From NCBI RefSeq assembly GCF_019931065.1, contig NZ_JAIOUQ010000016.1, positions 104,021-168,020 on the forward strand: 64,000 bases of DNA, read 5' to 3'. The position numbers and the translations under genes were made by a program. Of the stretch, positions 1 to 9,513 are shown piece after piece (position 1 is the stretch's first letter; every line of letters starts with the position of its first letter). This DNA is from Methanobacterium spitsbergense. GTDB taxonomy: Archaea; Methanobacteriota; Methanobacteria; Methanobacteriales; Methanobacteriaceae. The notes under the pieces were generated by a model. That model was not told where the DNA came from. It did no database searches and saw nothing but the letters and a program-made list of their open reading frames with translations.

Positions 1-1115
1 CCAGCTATCTGGTCTTTTATTGTTGCATGGTGTACAAGTGAAAATTCCTGATGCATGAATCCTATTTTACGCCTTACATTCATACGTACAATACCTGGTT
101 CCTGCATATCCACCCAATCCTGGTAGAGTTTGAATTTAACATCCCCACCATCAGGAACATCTAATCCCGCCATCATCCTGAGTAAAACAGTTTTTCCAGC
201 TCCACTTTGTCCAATTAAAGAAATTATTTCGCCTTTTTTAACATCAAAATTAATATTATCCATTTCCAGGACATTTCCTCCCTTTAAGAGTACAAATTTT
301 TTCTTGATATCTTTAACCTTAATTATGGATTCTCCTATTGTATCTGGATCCCTTGGAGTTTCTGGTTCTTCCATTTCCATTATAAATTTAGGAATTATGG
401 TTTCAGGAGTTCCTTCTTCAATTACTTTACCCTTCTCCATAAAGATAAGACGATCCGATAGGTAAAGATGTACTTCAGGAAGATGTGAAACAATAACAAC
501 AGTTACACCCAGCTCCTCATTTATAGTTTTTATAGCGTTTAGTATATCCTGTTTCGTTTTAGGACAGGACATCGTGGCAGGTTCATCTAATAACAATACT
601 TTAGGCTTCTTTGCAAGTTGTCTTGCCATTATAAGTCTTTGTTTCTCTCCACCACTTAGAACTGGTGCGAAGTGATCAATTTTGTTCTCAAGACCTACAA
701 TCCTGAGTATTTCCCTTGCTTCTTCCCCAAATTCGTCGTATGCGAAATTAAAATCGGTTAATCCTTCATCACCATATTTAACTCCGTTTAATTTTCTTAC
801 AACATTTTGTAAAGCAGTTTCAGCCCATAATCCAAATGATCTTTGGAGGTGTATTGCAGTTGCATCTTTGAGCTTTCTGGAGTAGTATGGAGTTGAATCG
901 AATTTAACATGGAAATCATCCAAATCTATTTCACCAGAATCAAAAGACTCAACACCCCTTAAAATTCTTAGAAGTGTACTTTTCCCTGATCCACTGACAC
1001 CGATAATTCCAAGTATTTCTCCTTTTTTAACGTCAATTGATATATTATCCAAAGCCTTAATCTCTGCACCATCTTCAATTTTATAAGTCTTAGAAACATT
1101 TTTAACTCTAATCAT
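1..1115 (-). CDS. atwA: Methyl-coenzyme M reductase system component A2 (partial, C-terminus cut by window edge)
   Basis: Reading the minus strand from the ATG at 1113-1115 gives an open frame to the window edge (371 codons). It holds two ABC ATPase domains in one chain. Domain 1 has a Walker A GVSGSGKST (about residues 39-47), an LSGGEKQRL signature (about 153) and a Walker B LLLDEP (about 175). Domain 2 has a Walker A GQSGAGKT (about 300). Between the Walker A and signature of domain 1 is the LQRSFGLWAETALQN segment I associate with the AtwA family. AtwA is the ATP-binding partner needed for reductive activation of Ni(I) F430 in methyl-CoM reductase. It is cytoplasmic and has no permease neighbour, which argues against a transporter. 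The start has a GGTGAT ribosome site just upstream. Confidence 0.9.
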   Translation of the reverse strand, partial: MIRVKNVSKTYKIEDGAEIKALDNISIDVKKGEILGIIGVSGSGKSTLLRILRGVESFDSGEIDLDDFHVKFDSTPYYSRKLKDATAIHLQRSFGLWAETALQNVVRKLNGVKYGDEGLTDFNFAYDEFGEEAREILRIVGLENKIDHFAPVLSGGEKQRLIMARQLAKKPKVLLLDEPATMSCPKTKQDILNAIKTINEELGVTVVIVSHLPEVHLYLSDRLIFMEKGKVIEEGTPETIIPKFIMEMEEPETPRDPDTIGESIIKVKDIKKKFVLLKGGNVLEMDNINFDVKKGEIISLIGQSGAGKTVLLRMMAGLDVPDGGDVKFKLYQDWVDMQEPGIVRMNVRRKIGFMHQEFSLVHHATIKDQIA

Positions 1116-1368
1116 TGACTATCACCGTTATAGTATACCCTTAAATGAAAATTATATTAATTTTTTTTGTTTTACTTTTTATAAGTGCACCTTTGTATTC
1201 AGATCAATAATAAGTTATCTATAAATCTAGTAAAATTTAAGTTCCAAGTAATGTAAAGAACTTGAATAATGTACATATGTTGATTAATGGATAATTGAGA
1301 GTAGTTTATTAAGATTATAGTTCGTTAAATATACAAACATAAATAAAATCGAATTTGTCGTGGTTAAC

Positions 1369-2007
1369 ATGAAAATCCGTATCAGAAATTATTCAGTAAG
1401 TTCAATTACTGGACTTATGGCAGTTATTGTATTCCCAGTTTTCACATTTACATCCCTTTTACTCTATCCTACACCTTACAACCCATTGTATTCCTGGGTC
1501 AGCAATTTAGGTAATATTTATTTAAATCCTTCAGGTGCTATTTTTTTTAACTTAGGCTGTATCTTATCGGGAATTATAATGATTCCATTTTTTGCAGGTC
1601 TCTATGAATGGAAGCCAATTAAAAAACTGAGTAAAATATTGTTAATTCTTGGAATGTTACTTGGAATCTATGCATCTGTATCGTTAATAATGGTGGGTGT
1701 ATTTCCAGAAACACATTTACAACAACATTTGCTAGCAGCAGCAGGAGTTTTTGGTTCGCTCTTTATTATAATTATACTTCTAAGTGTGGCGCTCTTTAAT
1801 CATCCAAAATTTATACGTTTAATTGCTTATTATGGAATTATACCCATTATAATTGACATCATATTCCAGTTCATATCAAAGGGAAATAATTTGTTGGCTA
1901 ATTTTCAACAAACAATTCCAGTTCCAGGTTTCGAATGGGCTGCTGTTTTCACGTCTATTGCCTGGGTTGGATTTTTAGCCGTAAACATGATGATAAAAAA
2001 AGTTTAG
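1369..2007 (+). CDS. DUF998-like multi-pass membrane protein
   Basis: A 212-residue, very hydrophobic protein with about six membrane segments. The first loop after segment 1 carries YNPLYSWVSNLGN followed by a second helix with PSGAIFFNLGC, the layout of DUF998 integral membrane proteins. I chose the ATG at 1369 over the GTG at 1360 because the GTG lies within the likely ribosome site GTGGT. It stands alone between atwA (opposite strand) and hcp (opposite strand), so context says nothing of its role. The biochemical function of the family is unknown. A short stretch without genes (1116-1368) precedes it and presumably carries both divergent promoters. Confidence 0.6.
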   Translation: MKIRIRNYSVSSITGLMAVIVFPVFTFTSLLLYPTPYNPLYSWVSNLGNIYLNPSGAIFFNLGCILSGIIMIPFFAGLYEWKPIKKLSKILLILGMLLGIYASVSLIMVGVFPETHLQQHLLAAAGVFGSLFIIIILLSVALFNHPKFIRLIAYYGIIPIIIDIIFQFISKGNNLLANFQQTIPVPGFEWAAVFTSIAWVGFLAVNMMIKKV

Positions 2008-2114
2008 TAAACTAATTAAATTTAAAAAAAAACTAGATCCCCAAGAATATGAATACAAATTCAGTAATCCCCAATTGATTTATTTAAAAAAAAATAAAAG
2101 GTTAAATTCTTATT

Positions 2115-3419
2115 TTAACCTAACATCTTTTTTATATCTTCTTTAGGGTCGCCTATAGGTGTTAATCCATAATTTTCTACCAAGACATTTAGTATATCTT
2201 CGTTAACCCATCCTGGTATTATTGGCCCTAGGTACATGTTTTTGATATCTAATGCTAGGAGGCTCCAAAGTATTGCTGCTGCTTTCTGTTCCATCCAACT
2301 TAAAACAAAAGTCAGTGGCAGGTCATTAATCTCCATTCCAAAGAGTTCTGATAAAGCAACAACCACATCTATTCCAACTATGGCATCATTACACTGTCCT
2401 AGATCTATTAATCTAGGTACTCCTTCAATATCCCCTAATTCCATGTCATTGAATCTGTACTTTCCACATGCCAATGTTAATACGATTGTGTCTTCGGGAA
2501 GGTTCTTAACAAATTCGGTGTAGTAGGTTGCCTGTGGTTTAGGTGAATCACATCCACCAACAACAAAGAAGTGTTTAATCTTACCTGCTTCTACAAGCTC
2601 TTTGATCTTGCCTGCGAGTGATAGTATGGTTGAAGCTCCAAATCCTGTTGTTAAGACTTTGTCACGTGGTTCATCTTCTAGATCTGGTAGTGATTTTGCT
2701 ATTTCAATTACAGGTGCGAAGTCATAATCTTCTATATGTTTAACTCCTGGTAACTGTGCAACCCCAACTGTGAACATTCTTTCTTTGTACTCATCTTTAG
2801 GTAGAAGAACACAGTTTGATGTTCCAACTATTGCTGCAGGATATTTTGAGAATGTTTTCTTCTGGTCAAACCAAGGCCCGCCTATCTGTCCTACCAAATG
2901 TTTGTACTTTCTGAGTCCAGGATATCCATGTGCAGGTAAAAGTTCAGAATGGGTGTATACATTGATTCCAGTTCCCTCTGTTTGTTTCAATAGTTCTTCT
3001 AATGCTTTCATACTATGACCGGTGGCTATAATCCCTTTACCATTTACAGAGCCCACTTTGACTTCTGTTGGTGTTGGTTCCCCATAAGTTTCTATATGGG
3101 CTTTTTTTAATAGCTGCATTGCCTTAATATTCATCATTCCAGATTCTGTTGCTAGTTTAACAAACTCTCCTGCATCAAAATTTACATTAGTTAAGGTCGA
3201 ATAGAATCCCTTTTCAAGAAATGCATCCACTTCAGGGTCTGTGTATCCCAATTCTCTTGAATGATAAAGGTAGGCTGATATTCCTTTCATTGAGAATAAT
3301 AAGTTGTCCTGAAGTCTTGCAACCGTTGCTTCTTTCCCGCAAACCCCTTTAACAGTACATCCAGTTTCAAATGCTGTCTGAGAACACTGGTAACAAAACA
3401 TATCCAATTTTTCTGGCAT
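2115..3419 (-). CDS. hcp: Hybrid-cluster protein (hydroxylamine reductase family)
   Basis: A 434-residue protein beginning with a [13 protein letters not shown]...GVC cysteine cluster (about residues 8-26) that binds the proximal iron-sulfur cluster. Later motifs supply hybrid-cluster ligands: an NCVLLP segment, a VVGGCDSPK segment and an LACGKYRFN segment. The length is shorter than the roughly 550 residues of enterobacterial Hcp and fits the short class that lacks the middle helical domain. Hcp enzymes reduce NO or hydroxylamine and are induced by nitrosative or oxidative stress. I chose the ATG at 3417-3419 because a GGAGGAG ribosome site lies just before it; an upstream in-frame TTG is inside that site. 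The divergent neighbour is a likely V4R-type regulator. Confidence 0.9.
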   Translation of the reverse strand: MPEKLDMFCYQCSQTAFETGCTVKGVCGKEATVARLQDNLLFSMKGISAYLYHSRELGYTDPEVDAFLEKGFYSTLTNVNFDAGEFVKLATESGMMNIKAMQLLKKAHIETYGEPTPTEVKVGSVNGKGIIATGHSMKALEELLKQTEGTGINVYTHSELLPAHGYPGLRKYKHLVGQIGGPWFDQKKTFSKYPAAIVGTSNCVLLPKDEYKERMFTVGVAQLPGVKHIEDYDFAPVIEIAKSLPDLEDEPRDKVLTTGFGASTILSLAGKIKELVEAGKIKHFFVVGGCDSPKPQATYYTEFVKNLPEDTIVLTLACGKYRFNDMELGDIEGVPRLIDLGQCNDAIVGIDVVVALSELFGMEINDLPLTFVLSWMEQKAAAILWSLLALDIKNMYLGPIIPGWVNEDILNVLVENYGLTPIGDPKEDIKKMLG

Positions 3420-3462
3420 AAATTTCTCCTCCAAAATTTTTTTCGCTGATAACGATTGTTAA

Positions 3463-3516
3463 TGTTCGTTCATAGACGAATGTTCTTTTATATACGAACA
3501 AGAGTATATATAAGTT
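3463..3516. promoter_or_regulatory. Divergent operator/promoter region between hcp and the V4R regulator
   Basis: The 166-bp gap carries repeated TTCGT/ACGAA half sites. TTCGT at 3465-3469 and ACGAA at 3476-3480 form an inverted repeat with a 6-nt spacer. TGTTCGT (3463-3469) and ACGAACA (3494-3500) form a longer 7-bp pair. They overlap a minus-strand TATA-like sequence (complement of about 3487-3494, for hcp). Just downstream is a plus-strand TATA-like GAGTATATATAAG (about 3502-3514) for the regulator. A dimeric repressor or activator binding here could control both genes. The assignment to the neighbouring regulator is inference. Confidence 0.6.
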
Positions 3517-3585
3517 ACGGTGGTCATAGTATTTGCAGTGATAAAACAGAATATAAATGAATCTTGAATGTATTGAAGTGATTAA

Positions 3586-4353
3586 ATGGTTAAAAAAGAA
3601 CCTTTCAAAGAAATGTATATAGAGCTGTTCTCTACATCTGAGGGAATTTATGCAATTAACAGCCCAGTAAGAGTGAGGATATTATCTATGTTAAGGAAAG
3701 GGGAACTCAGTTTTGATCAGCTGGTTGAACTTTCTGGAAAGGCAAAATCAACTGTATCTGTTCATCTTAAAAGAATGGTAAACGAAGGGATTATAGGTTC
3801 AAAAACAAACCCATCAGATGCCCGTAAAAAGATATTTTTTATTAAATCAGAGTATCTGGGCAAATTATCGGGTAAAAAAGATGTTAAAGAAGATATTGGC
3901 AAGTATGTTTCAAGTTATGTTGAAGGCGAAGGAGATCCGTACGAATTTTTCAGGCTTATATTCCATACAATACGTGTTTCTCTTATACGACAGGGAATAG
4001 ACATAGACCCTATACTCTACGAAGCAGGTGTTAAAGTTGGAGAAACACTTTACGAAAAGGTTAAAAACCCGGATATAAACAAACTAGCAGAGAACATTGC
4101 AATGTTCTGGGAAAGCCATAATCTAGGGCATGTGGAAGTTTTGAAACTTGAACCCCTTACAATTAATGTTACAGATTGTTTTGAATGCAAAAGTTTACCA
4201 CCAATAGGAAGACCTGCTTGTGCATTTGATTCGGGGATATTAAAAGCAGTTTTTTCCGCTCATTTCAATGATGAACAAGTTGTTAATGAAACAAAATGCT
4301 ATGCACTTGGGGATAACCTATGTTCATTCACCATTAAAAATAAAGAATGGTAG
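3586..4353 (+). CDS. Transcriptional regulator: ArsR-like winged helix plus V4R domain
   Basis: 255 residues. Residues about 20-85 form a winged helix-turn-helix ([19 protein letters not shown] ... [10 protein letters not shown] ... RKKIFF), typical of ArsR-type DNA binders. The C-terminal half (about 150-250) matches a V4R domain, a small-molecule binding fold, with [10 protein letters not shown], a DCFECKSLP cysteine pair, PACAFDSG and a late [11 protein letters not shown]. The conserved cysteines suggest a metal, iron-sulfur or redox/NO ligand. It is transcribed away from hcp across a shared operator, so it is a good candidate regulator of hcp. The stop codon lies 3 bp from the end of a miniature IS605-type element. 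Confidence 0.75.
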   Translation: MVKKEPFKEMYIELFSTSEGIYAINSPVRVRILSMLRKGELSFDQLVELSGKAKSTVSVHLKRMVNEGIIGSKTNPSDARKKIFFIKSEYLGKLSGKKDVKEDIGKYVSSYVEGEGDPYEFFRLIFHTIRVSLIRQGIDIDPILYEAGVKVGETLYEKVKNPDINKLAENIAMFWESHNLGHVEVLKLEPLTINVTDCFECKSLPPIGRPACAFDSGILKAVFSAHFNDEQVVNETKCYALGDNLCSFTIKNKEW

Positions 4354-4356
4354 TTT

Positions 4357-4583
4357 GTGAACTACCCCTTCCTTTCGGAAGGAGTTTCTTCCTTCATTAA
4401 ATCCACTAATGTGGTTTTTTTCAGAGAAGCTTTAATTTCCGTAGTTCCTACGGTACTGATTAGATTAAGTGTAGTATGCTTGGTTATCGCATACGATAAT
4501 ATTAATTATTGTTAAATTATTATTTATATGTAGTGGTTGGATTCATCCCCACCCTCACACAGGGGGTATTCTCCAACATTAAG
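4357..4583 (-). mobile_element. Miniature deletion derivative of the IS605/TnpB element at 44.9-46.1 kb
   Basis: Read on the minus strand, this 227-bp unit starts after TTTTAT with a left end nearly identical to the full element (GTTGGAGAATACCCC, GAGGGTGGGGATGAAT). It runs into the first few codons of tnpB, then jumps to the right end from about CAGTACCGTAGGAACTACGG through GGGGTAGTTCAC. The right end keeps three hairpins: CCGTAG/CTACGG, CCAC/GTGG, and the terminal stem at 4365-4372/4377-4384. The terminal stem differs from the full copy at pairing positions yet still pairs. There is no transposase. It would need TnpA supplied in trans. It fills most of the 391-bp gap between the V4R regulator and nadM. 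Confidence 0.85.
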
Positions 4584-4717
4584 ATAAAATTTAATTGTAT
4601 CAGAATAATTAGGTGAATTGAATCAATAATTCTTTGAAATAATAAAAGATATTTATTTTGAGAGATATAACCATATTAAAGTCAATATAATCTGTAATAA
4701 TAGTTCAGGATTATTAA

Positions 4718-5266
<549 letters not shown>

Positions 5267-5323
5267 ATTAATATGGAAAATATTATAAATATTAATAATA
5301 TCCAAGTCATGTGATGTGAAAAA

Positions 5324-5761
5324 ATGACGGTTAAAATTATAAAAAAAAGTGTAGAAACAATCCAAATCAATGATTTGATGGACAGTGTAAAAGAAAATCC
5401 TAGAATTATTGAATGTGGAGCCATATTTTCATTTGAAGGAATTGTAAGGGGAAAGGATATTGAAAAGAATACTCTAAAAATGGATCTCACAACACCAAAT
5501 CTTGTGGAAACCCAAAATGAACTTCAAGAAATAGTTGAGCAGATCAAAGAAAAACATGGCGTTGTTGAAATAGCAGTTGTTCACTATATTGGAAAATTCA
5601 TACCTGGTGATCCTTTATTTCTTGCAGTTGTTGCTGGAGCACATCGGCAGGAAACAAAAGCTGCTTTAAGTGATGTTATAGAACGTGTTAAATATGAACT
5701 TGATTTTAAAAAGGAAGAACATACAGAAGATGGTACCAATATAATAATGTCGGGTGGTTAA
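5324..5761 (+). CDS. moaE: Molybdopterin synthase catalytic subunit, MoaE family
   Basis: 145 residues with the MoaE core: GAIFSFEGIVRG near residue 35, the VVHYIGKFIPGDPLFLAVV stretch (about 88-105), AGAHRQE, and a KKEEHTEDG segment near the C-terminus. MoaE carries the active-site lysines that transfer sulfur from MoaD to precursor Z to form molybdopterin, here for Mo- or W-dependent formylmethanofuran dehydrogenase and other enzymes. Its stop codon touches the GTG start of the next gene. A mobA homologue for the same cofactor pathway lies at 10.3-10.9 kb. No moaD was seen in this window. Confidence 0.9.
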   Translation: MTVKIIKKSVETIQINDLMDSVKENPRIIECGAIFSFEGIVRGKDIEKNTLKMDLTTPNLVETQNELQEIVEQIKEKHGVVEIAVVHYIGKFIPGDPLFLAVVAGAHRQETKAALSDVIERVKYELDFKKEEHTEDGTNIIMSGG

Positions 5762-6919
5762 GTGAAATTTATAAGGGACAGCCTACATGGGAATCTGCAG
5801 CTAAATGAATTTGAAGTCAAATTAATTGACACACCACAAATTCAAAGGTTAAGGCGGATTAAACAGCTTGGTTTTACATATCTTGTTTATCCCGGTGCAA
5901 ATCATACAAGATTCGAACATTCAATTGGTGCAATGTACTTAGCTTCCAAACTGACCCATAACTTAGATCTATCAAATGATCAAAAGGAAATGTTACGTGT
6001 ATGTGCATTGCTACACGATGCAGGTCATGGACCATTTTCACATGTATCTGAATCAGTTCTGGAAAAATCACACGAAGAATTGACTTCAAAACTTATAATG
6101 GAATCACATCTATCGGATATCCTCGAAGAAAAATTTGATCCAAAAGAAATAATTAAATTAATAAGTGGTGAAGGTAGACTTGGACAAATAATATCTGGAG
6201 ATCTCGATGTTGATAGAATGGACTACCTTTTAAGAGACTCATATTATACTGGTGTTGCATACGGAGTTATAGACGTTGAAAGGCTCATTTATAATATGAA
6301 ACTTGAAGATAATTTAATACTTAAGTCCAAAGGTGTTCAGGCAGCCGAATCCATGCTGCTTGCGCGATACTTTATGTATCCCAGTGTTTATCAACACCAT
6401 ACAACCAGAATAATAAATTCCATGTTTAGAAGATGTATCAACCACTTATTTACAGAAGGACACATAAACCCTGAAAATATTTACAAATACGATGATCTAG
6501 ATATCATAATTAAAGCAAGATATCAAAAGGGATTTATAGGGGATATGATGCATAGATTGGATAATAGAAAACTTTTCAAAAGCGTATATTCCCTTAAACT
6601 TGATGAATTAGAAAATCCTAATGCAGTTTTTAAAATTAAACCCGATAAAATTAAATCATTTGAAATGGAAATATCAGAAGAACTTAATATTCCTGAGGAG
6701 TACGTTATAGTGGATGTTCCTGATTATCCTTCCTTTGATGAAATGAAAACACAAGTATCCTCCAATGGGGACTTAATAAATTTAAGTGAAATATCAACCA
6801 TAGTTAGTACATTAAGGGATGCAAGGTTCAATCATGCAGATCTCTGTGTTTATCTACCAGAAGAAAATTCAAATATAAAAGATTTCCAGTTTCAAGATTA
6901 TATTGAAATTCCAAAATAA
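5762..6919 (+). CDS. HD-superfamily phosphohydrolase (dNTPase/SAMHD1-like)
   Basis: 385 residues. Metal-binding HD motifs are in order: RFEHSIGAMYLA (about residues 49-60), LLHDAGHGPFSH (about 83-94) and a later DLDVDRMDYLLRDS. This arrangement is that of the HD family related to dGTPases and SAMHD1, which hydrolyse nucleotide triphosphates. The C-terminal part (about 280-385) has no motif I recognise and may regulate oligomerisation. The GTG start directly follows the moaE stop, implying a common transcript. The substrate cannot be read from sequence. Confidence 0.8.
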   Translation: MKFIRDSLHGNLQLNEFEVKLIDTPQIQRLRRIKQLGFTYLVYPGANHTRFEHSIGAMYLASKLTHNLDLSNDQKEMLRVCALLHDAGHGPFSHVSESVLEKSHEELTSKLIMESHLSDILEEKFDPKEIIKLISGEGRLGQIISGDLDVDRMDYLLRDSYYTGVAYGVIDVERLIYNMKLEDNLILKSKGVQAAESMLLARYFMYPSVYQHHTTRIINSMFRRCINHLFTEGHINPENIYKYDDLDIIIKARYQKGFIGDMMHRLDNRKLFKSVYSLKLDELENPNAVFKIKPDKIKSFEMEISEELNIPEEYVIVDVPDYPSFDEMKTQVSSNGDLINLSEISTIVSTLRDARFNHADLCVYLPEENSNIKDFQFQDYIEIPK

Positions 6920-6999
6920 CTTTCTTAGACACTATATAATTATTAACAAATTACTGATTAATCAATTAACCCATTAATCTAAATAAAAACGTGATAAAA

Positions 7000-7557
7000 A
7001 TGATAGTTGTAGCAATTACAGGTGCAAGCGGTGTGGTTTATGGTAAGAGACTTCTTGAAGTTTTAAAAGATCTTGGGAAAGATACTGCAGTAGTTGTATC
7101 TGATCCTGCAAAAATTATCCTTGATTACGAGCTGGGAATTAATGAAAATGAAATAAAAAAACTTGCTACAGAATATTATTATCCAAAAGACCTTACATCA
7201 GCTATTAACAGTGGATCCTTCCAGTTTGATTCAATGGTGATTGCCCCATGTACAATGAAAACCCTTTCGGCAATTGCTAATGGTTATGCTAATAATGCAG
7301 TAACAAGAGCTGCAGATGTTACCCTCAAAGAGCGTAGAAAACTTGTACTTGTGCCAAGAGAAACACCGCTAAGATCTGTTCATCTTGAAAACATGCTAAA
7401 GGTTAGTAAAGAAGGCGGAATAATTCTACCTGCAATGCCCGGATTTTACCATACCCCTCAAAGTATCGAAGAATTAGTAGACTTTATTGCCGGTAAAATT
7501 TTAGATGTTCTAGGTATAGAAAATAATTTATTCGAAAGATGGACTGGAGAAATTTAA
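7000..7557 (+). CDS. ubiX: Flavin prenyltransferase UbiX family
   Basis: 185 residues starting MIVVAITGASGVVYGKRLLE, the FMN-binding GASGxxYG motif of UbiX/Pad1. A middle segment SMVIAPCTMKTLSAIANGYA and the later LVLVPRETPLR complete the family pattern. The enzyme attaches dimethylallyl phosphate to FMN to make the prenylated cofactor used by UbiD-type decarboxylases. I chose the ATG at 7000, matching the family start, over the GTG at 6991. Its stop overlaps the start of cbiT (TAATG), so the two are probably translated from one message. Confidence 0.9.
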   Translation: MIVVAITGASGVVYGKRLLEVLKDLGKDTAVVVSDPAKIILDYELGINENEIKKLATEYYYPKDLTSAINSGSFQFDSMVIAPCTMKTLSAIANGYANNAVTRAADVTLKERRKLVLVPRETPLRSVHLENMLKVSKEGGIILPAMPGFYHTPQSIEELVDFIAGKILDVLGIENNLFERWTGEI

Positions 7558-8123
7558 TGATAATGGATGAAGATTTTATTAAAAATCCAGATGTGCCTGG
7601 ACCAACCAAGGAAGAATTAAGGTGTTTAATGATCTGCAAATCAAATGTATCAGATAAAGATATTGTTGTGGATATTGGCTGTGGAACTGGCGGTTTAACA
7701 GTAGAATTTGCTAAAAAAGCTAAATATGTTTATGCCATTGATATCAACAACAAAGCCATTGAAACAACCATACAAAATATTAAAAAACATGATGTAAATG
7801 AGAATGTAGAAGTTCTTGAGGGTGATGGTTTAGATGTTCTAGATGAACTTACCAATTTTGATCTACTTATAATTGGAGGCAGTGGTGGTAAATTACCTCT
7901 ATTAATTAAAAAGGGATATAATAAATTAAACAATAATGGTAGAATCATTATAACAGCAATACTTCTTGAAACGCGTGTAGAAGCCGTTTCAACCTTTAAG
8001 GAGCTTTCTGTTATACCCGATGTGGTTGATATTTCAATTTCTAAGGGACAAATTTCAGAAAGAGGTACAATGATGTTTGCAAAAAATCCTGTAGCCATTA
8101 TTTCTGCTAAGAAAGAAAATTGA
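7557..8123 (+). CDS. cbiT: Cobalt-precorrin-6B C15-methyltransferase (decarboxylating)
   Basis: 188 residues. The N-terminal GPTKEELRCLMICK is typical of CbiT, followed by the SAM-binding motif VVDIGCGTGGLTVEFA and the acidic YAIDIN motif. A later LIIGGSGG loop is also typical of the family. CbiT methylates C15 and decarboxylates the acetate side chain of the corrin ring in the anaerobic B12 pathway, needed here for corrinoid methyltransferases such as Mtr. The start ATG overlaps the ubiX stop; a second ATG at 7563 is an alternative. Confidence 0.9.
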   Translation: MIMDEDFIKNPDVPGPTKEELRCLMICKSNVSDKDIVVDIGCGTGGLTVEFAKKAKYVYAIDINNKAIETTIQNIKKHDVNENVEVLEGDGLDVLDELTNFDLLIIGGSGGKLPLLIKKGYNKLNNNGRIIITAILLETRVEAVSTFKELSVIPDVVDISISKGQISERGTMMFAKNPVAIISAKKEN

Positions 8124-8221
8124 AAATATTACTAACAAATTATATTTTATAAGTAAATTCAAGATCTAACCCCCTAAAACAATATAAATTCATTATTAAT
8201 ATATTTAAACAGCAGGAAAAT

Positions 8222-8995
8222 ATGAAAATCTTTAAAAAACTGAGTTGGCACTTTAAAATAGCTATTCTATTGATATTATCATCAGCAATCCTTTACATTA
8301 TCCAATATTTAATTTTCCATCAACCAACAACAGAAATGTTTTATCTTGGAATAGACCTTGCATTTCTTCCAATAGAAGTTCTTCTGGTTGTCCTGGTTAT
8401 TGAAACAGCTATTAGTCAACGTGAAAAAAGTATCTTGCTTGAAAAACTCAATATGGTTATTGGAGTATTTTTCAGCGAAGTAGGAACCGAACTTTTAACT
8501 GAAATTTCTAAATTCGATTCAAAATCTGGAAAGACTAATAAAACATTAATTATCAATGAAAATTGGGTTGATGAAGATTTTATCAATGTTAAAAAGGATA
8601 TAACAAACAGTAATTATTTCCTTGATATCGATGGAACTAACAATGATTCACTTCAATTTTTAATTGAAACAAAGGAATTTCTTAAGGGAAAACATAAATT
8701 TTTACTAGCATTACTTGAAAATCCTAACCTCCTTGAACATGAAACATTCACAAACCTATTAAGGGCTGTTTTCCACCTTACAGAGGAACTTGAAAAAAGA
8801 GAGGATATATCTAATCTATCCAATGCAGATTATCAACATCTCAAATTGGATATAGAAAGAGCATATAACATTATGATCTATGAATGGGTGGAGTACATGG
8901 AATACTTGATGAAAAACTATCCCTACCTCTTTTCCCTTGCAATGAGAACAAACCCATTTGATCCAGAAGCAAGAGTTGAATTAAAGGATCCATGA
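8222..8995 (+). CDS. Uncharacterised membrane-anchored protein
   Basis: 257 residues with two membrane helices near the N-terminus (about residues 12-32 and 40-64), then a long charged, mostly helical cytoplasmic region rich in Glu, Leu and Lys. I recognise no enzyme motif. The tail contains EYMEYLMKNYPYLFSLAMRTNPF, a pattern of aromatic residues that may be a conserved helix. It is a single gene between cbiT and a small downstream gene. Its ribosome site is weak. The function is unknown; a membrane-tethered sensory or scaffolding role is only a guess. Confidence 0.55.
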   Translation: MKIFKKLSWHFKIAILLILSSAILYIIQYLIFHQPTTEMFYLGIDLAFLPIEVLLVVLVIETAISQREKSILLEKLNMVIGVFFSEVGTELLTEISKFDSKSGKTNKTLIINENWVDEDFINVKKDITNSNYFLDIDGTNNDSLQFLIETKEFLKGKHKFLLALLENPNLLEHETFTNLLRAVFHLTEELEKREDISNLSNADYQHLKLDIERAYNIMIYEWVEYMEYLMKNYPYLFSLAMRTNPFDPEARVELKDP

Positions 8996-9125
8996 TCATT
9001 AGGATCAATGACTAAAACTAAATAAAAAAGAAAATAAATAAAATAGTGCTAATAGTGTACTTTTATTCGCAAAATATTTAAGTGTTCAAAACTATACTAT
9101 AAAAAAACTAAATGTGGTTGATTTA

Positions 9126-9362
9126 ATGGAGAGGTTAACTCTCAAACAATACAGACAGATGGTTGCAAAAGTAATCGAGTTCAAAAAGTTGAACGGAGAA
9201 ATGCCAGCCTATACAATTGTTGACGGATGTAAAATCACTAAAAGTGTATACGTCGACATGATAGAAACTGCAAATAAGTTTCTGCTTGAAATGGGCCGTA
9301 ACCCTGAAATTGTGGAAATTGGAAAGACAACGGATATGAATTGTAACATAATGAAATTCTAA
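9126..9362 (+). CDS. Small protein resembling pseudomurein-binding repeats
   Basis: 78 residues, no signal peptide or membrane helix. It has two similar stretches: QMVAKVIEFKKLNGEMPAYT followed by a VDGCKITKSVYV turn, then DMIETANKFLLEMGRNPEIV. The pattern (hydrophobic helix, F-K/L-x-x-N/M-G-x-x-P) matches what I know of pseudomurein-binding repeats in Methanobacteriales surface proteins. Here it stands alone and lacks a secretion signal, so it may be a cytoplasmic relative. Start ATG at 9126 is preceded by GTGGTTGAT. Short intergenic AT-rich DNA lies on both sides. Confidence 0.5.
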   Translation: MERLTLKQYRQMVAKVIEFKKLNGEMPAYTIVDGCKITKSVYVDMIETANKFLLEMGRNPEIVEIGKTTDMNCNIMKF

Positions 9363-9513
9363 TCCGCCCCAAAAAAAGAACATTATTCCCAATTCAGTAT
9401 AAAACTCTATTTAACACTTCTATTTTTATTGCTGTAAAATTATGAGCTTATTTTCATCTTTAAAAACATTGATGATATAAAAAAATTTGTACAACCTCTT
9501 GTTTACTATATTT

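Noticed and set aside
130..885. Plus-strand frames at 130-465 and 682-885
   Set aside because: They are antisense to the two ABC domains of atwA, which has intact Walker and signature motifs.
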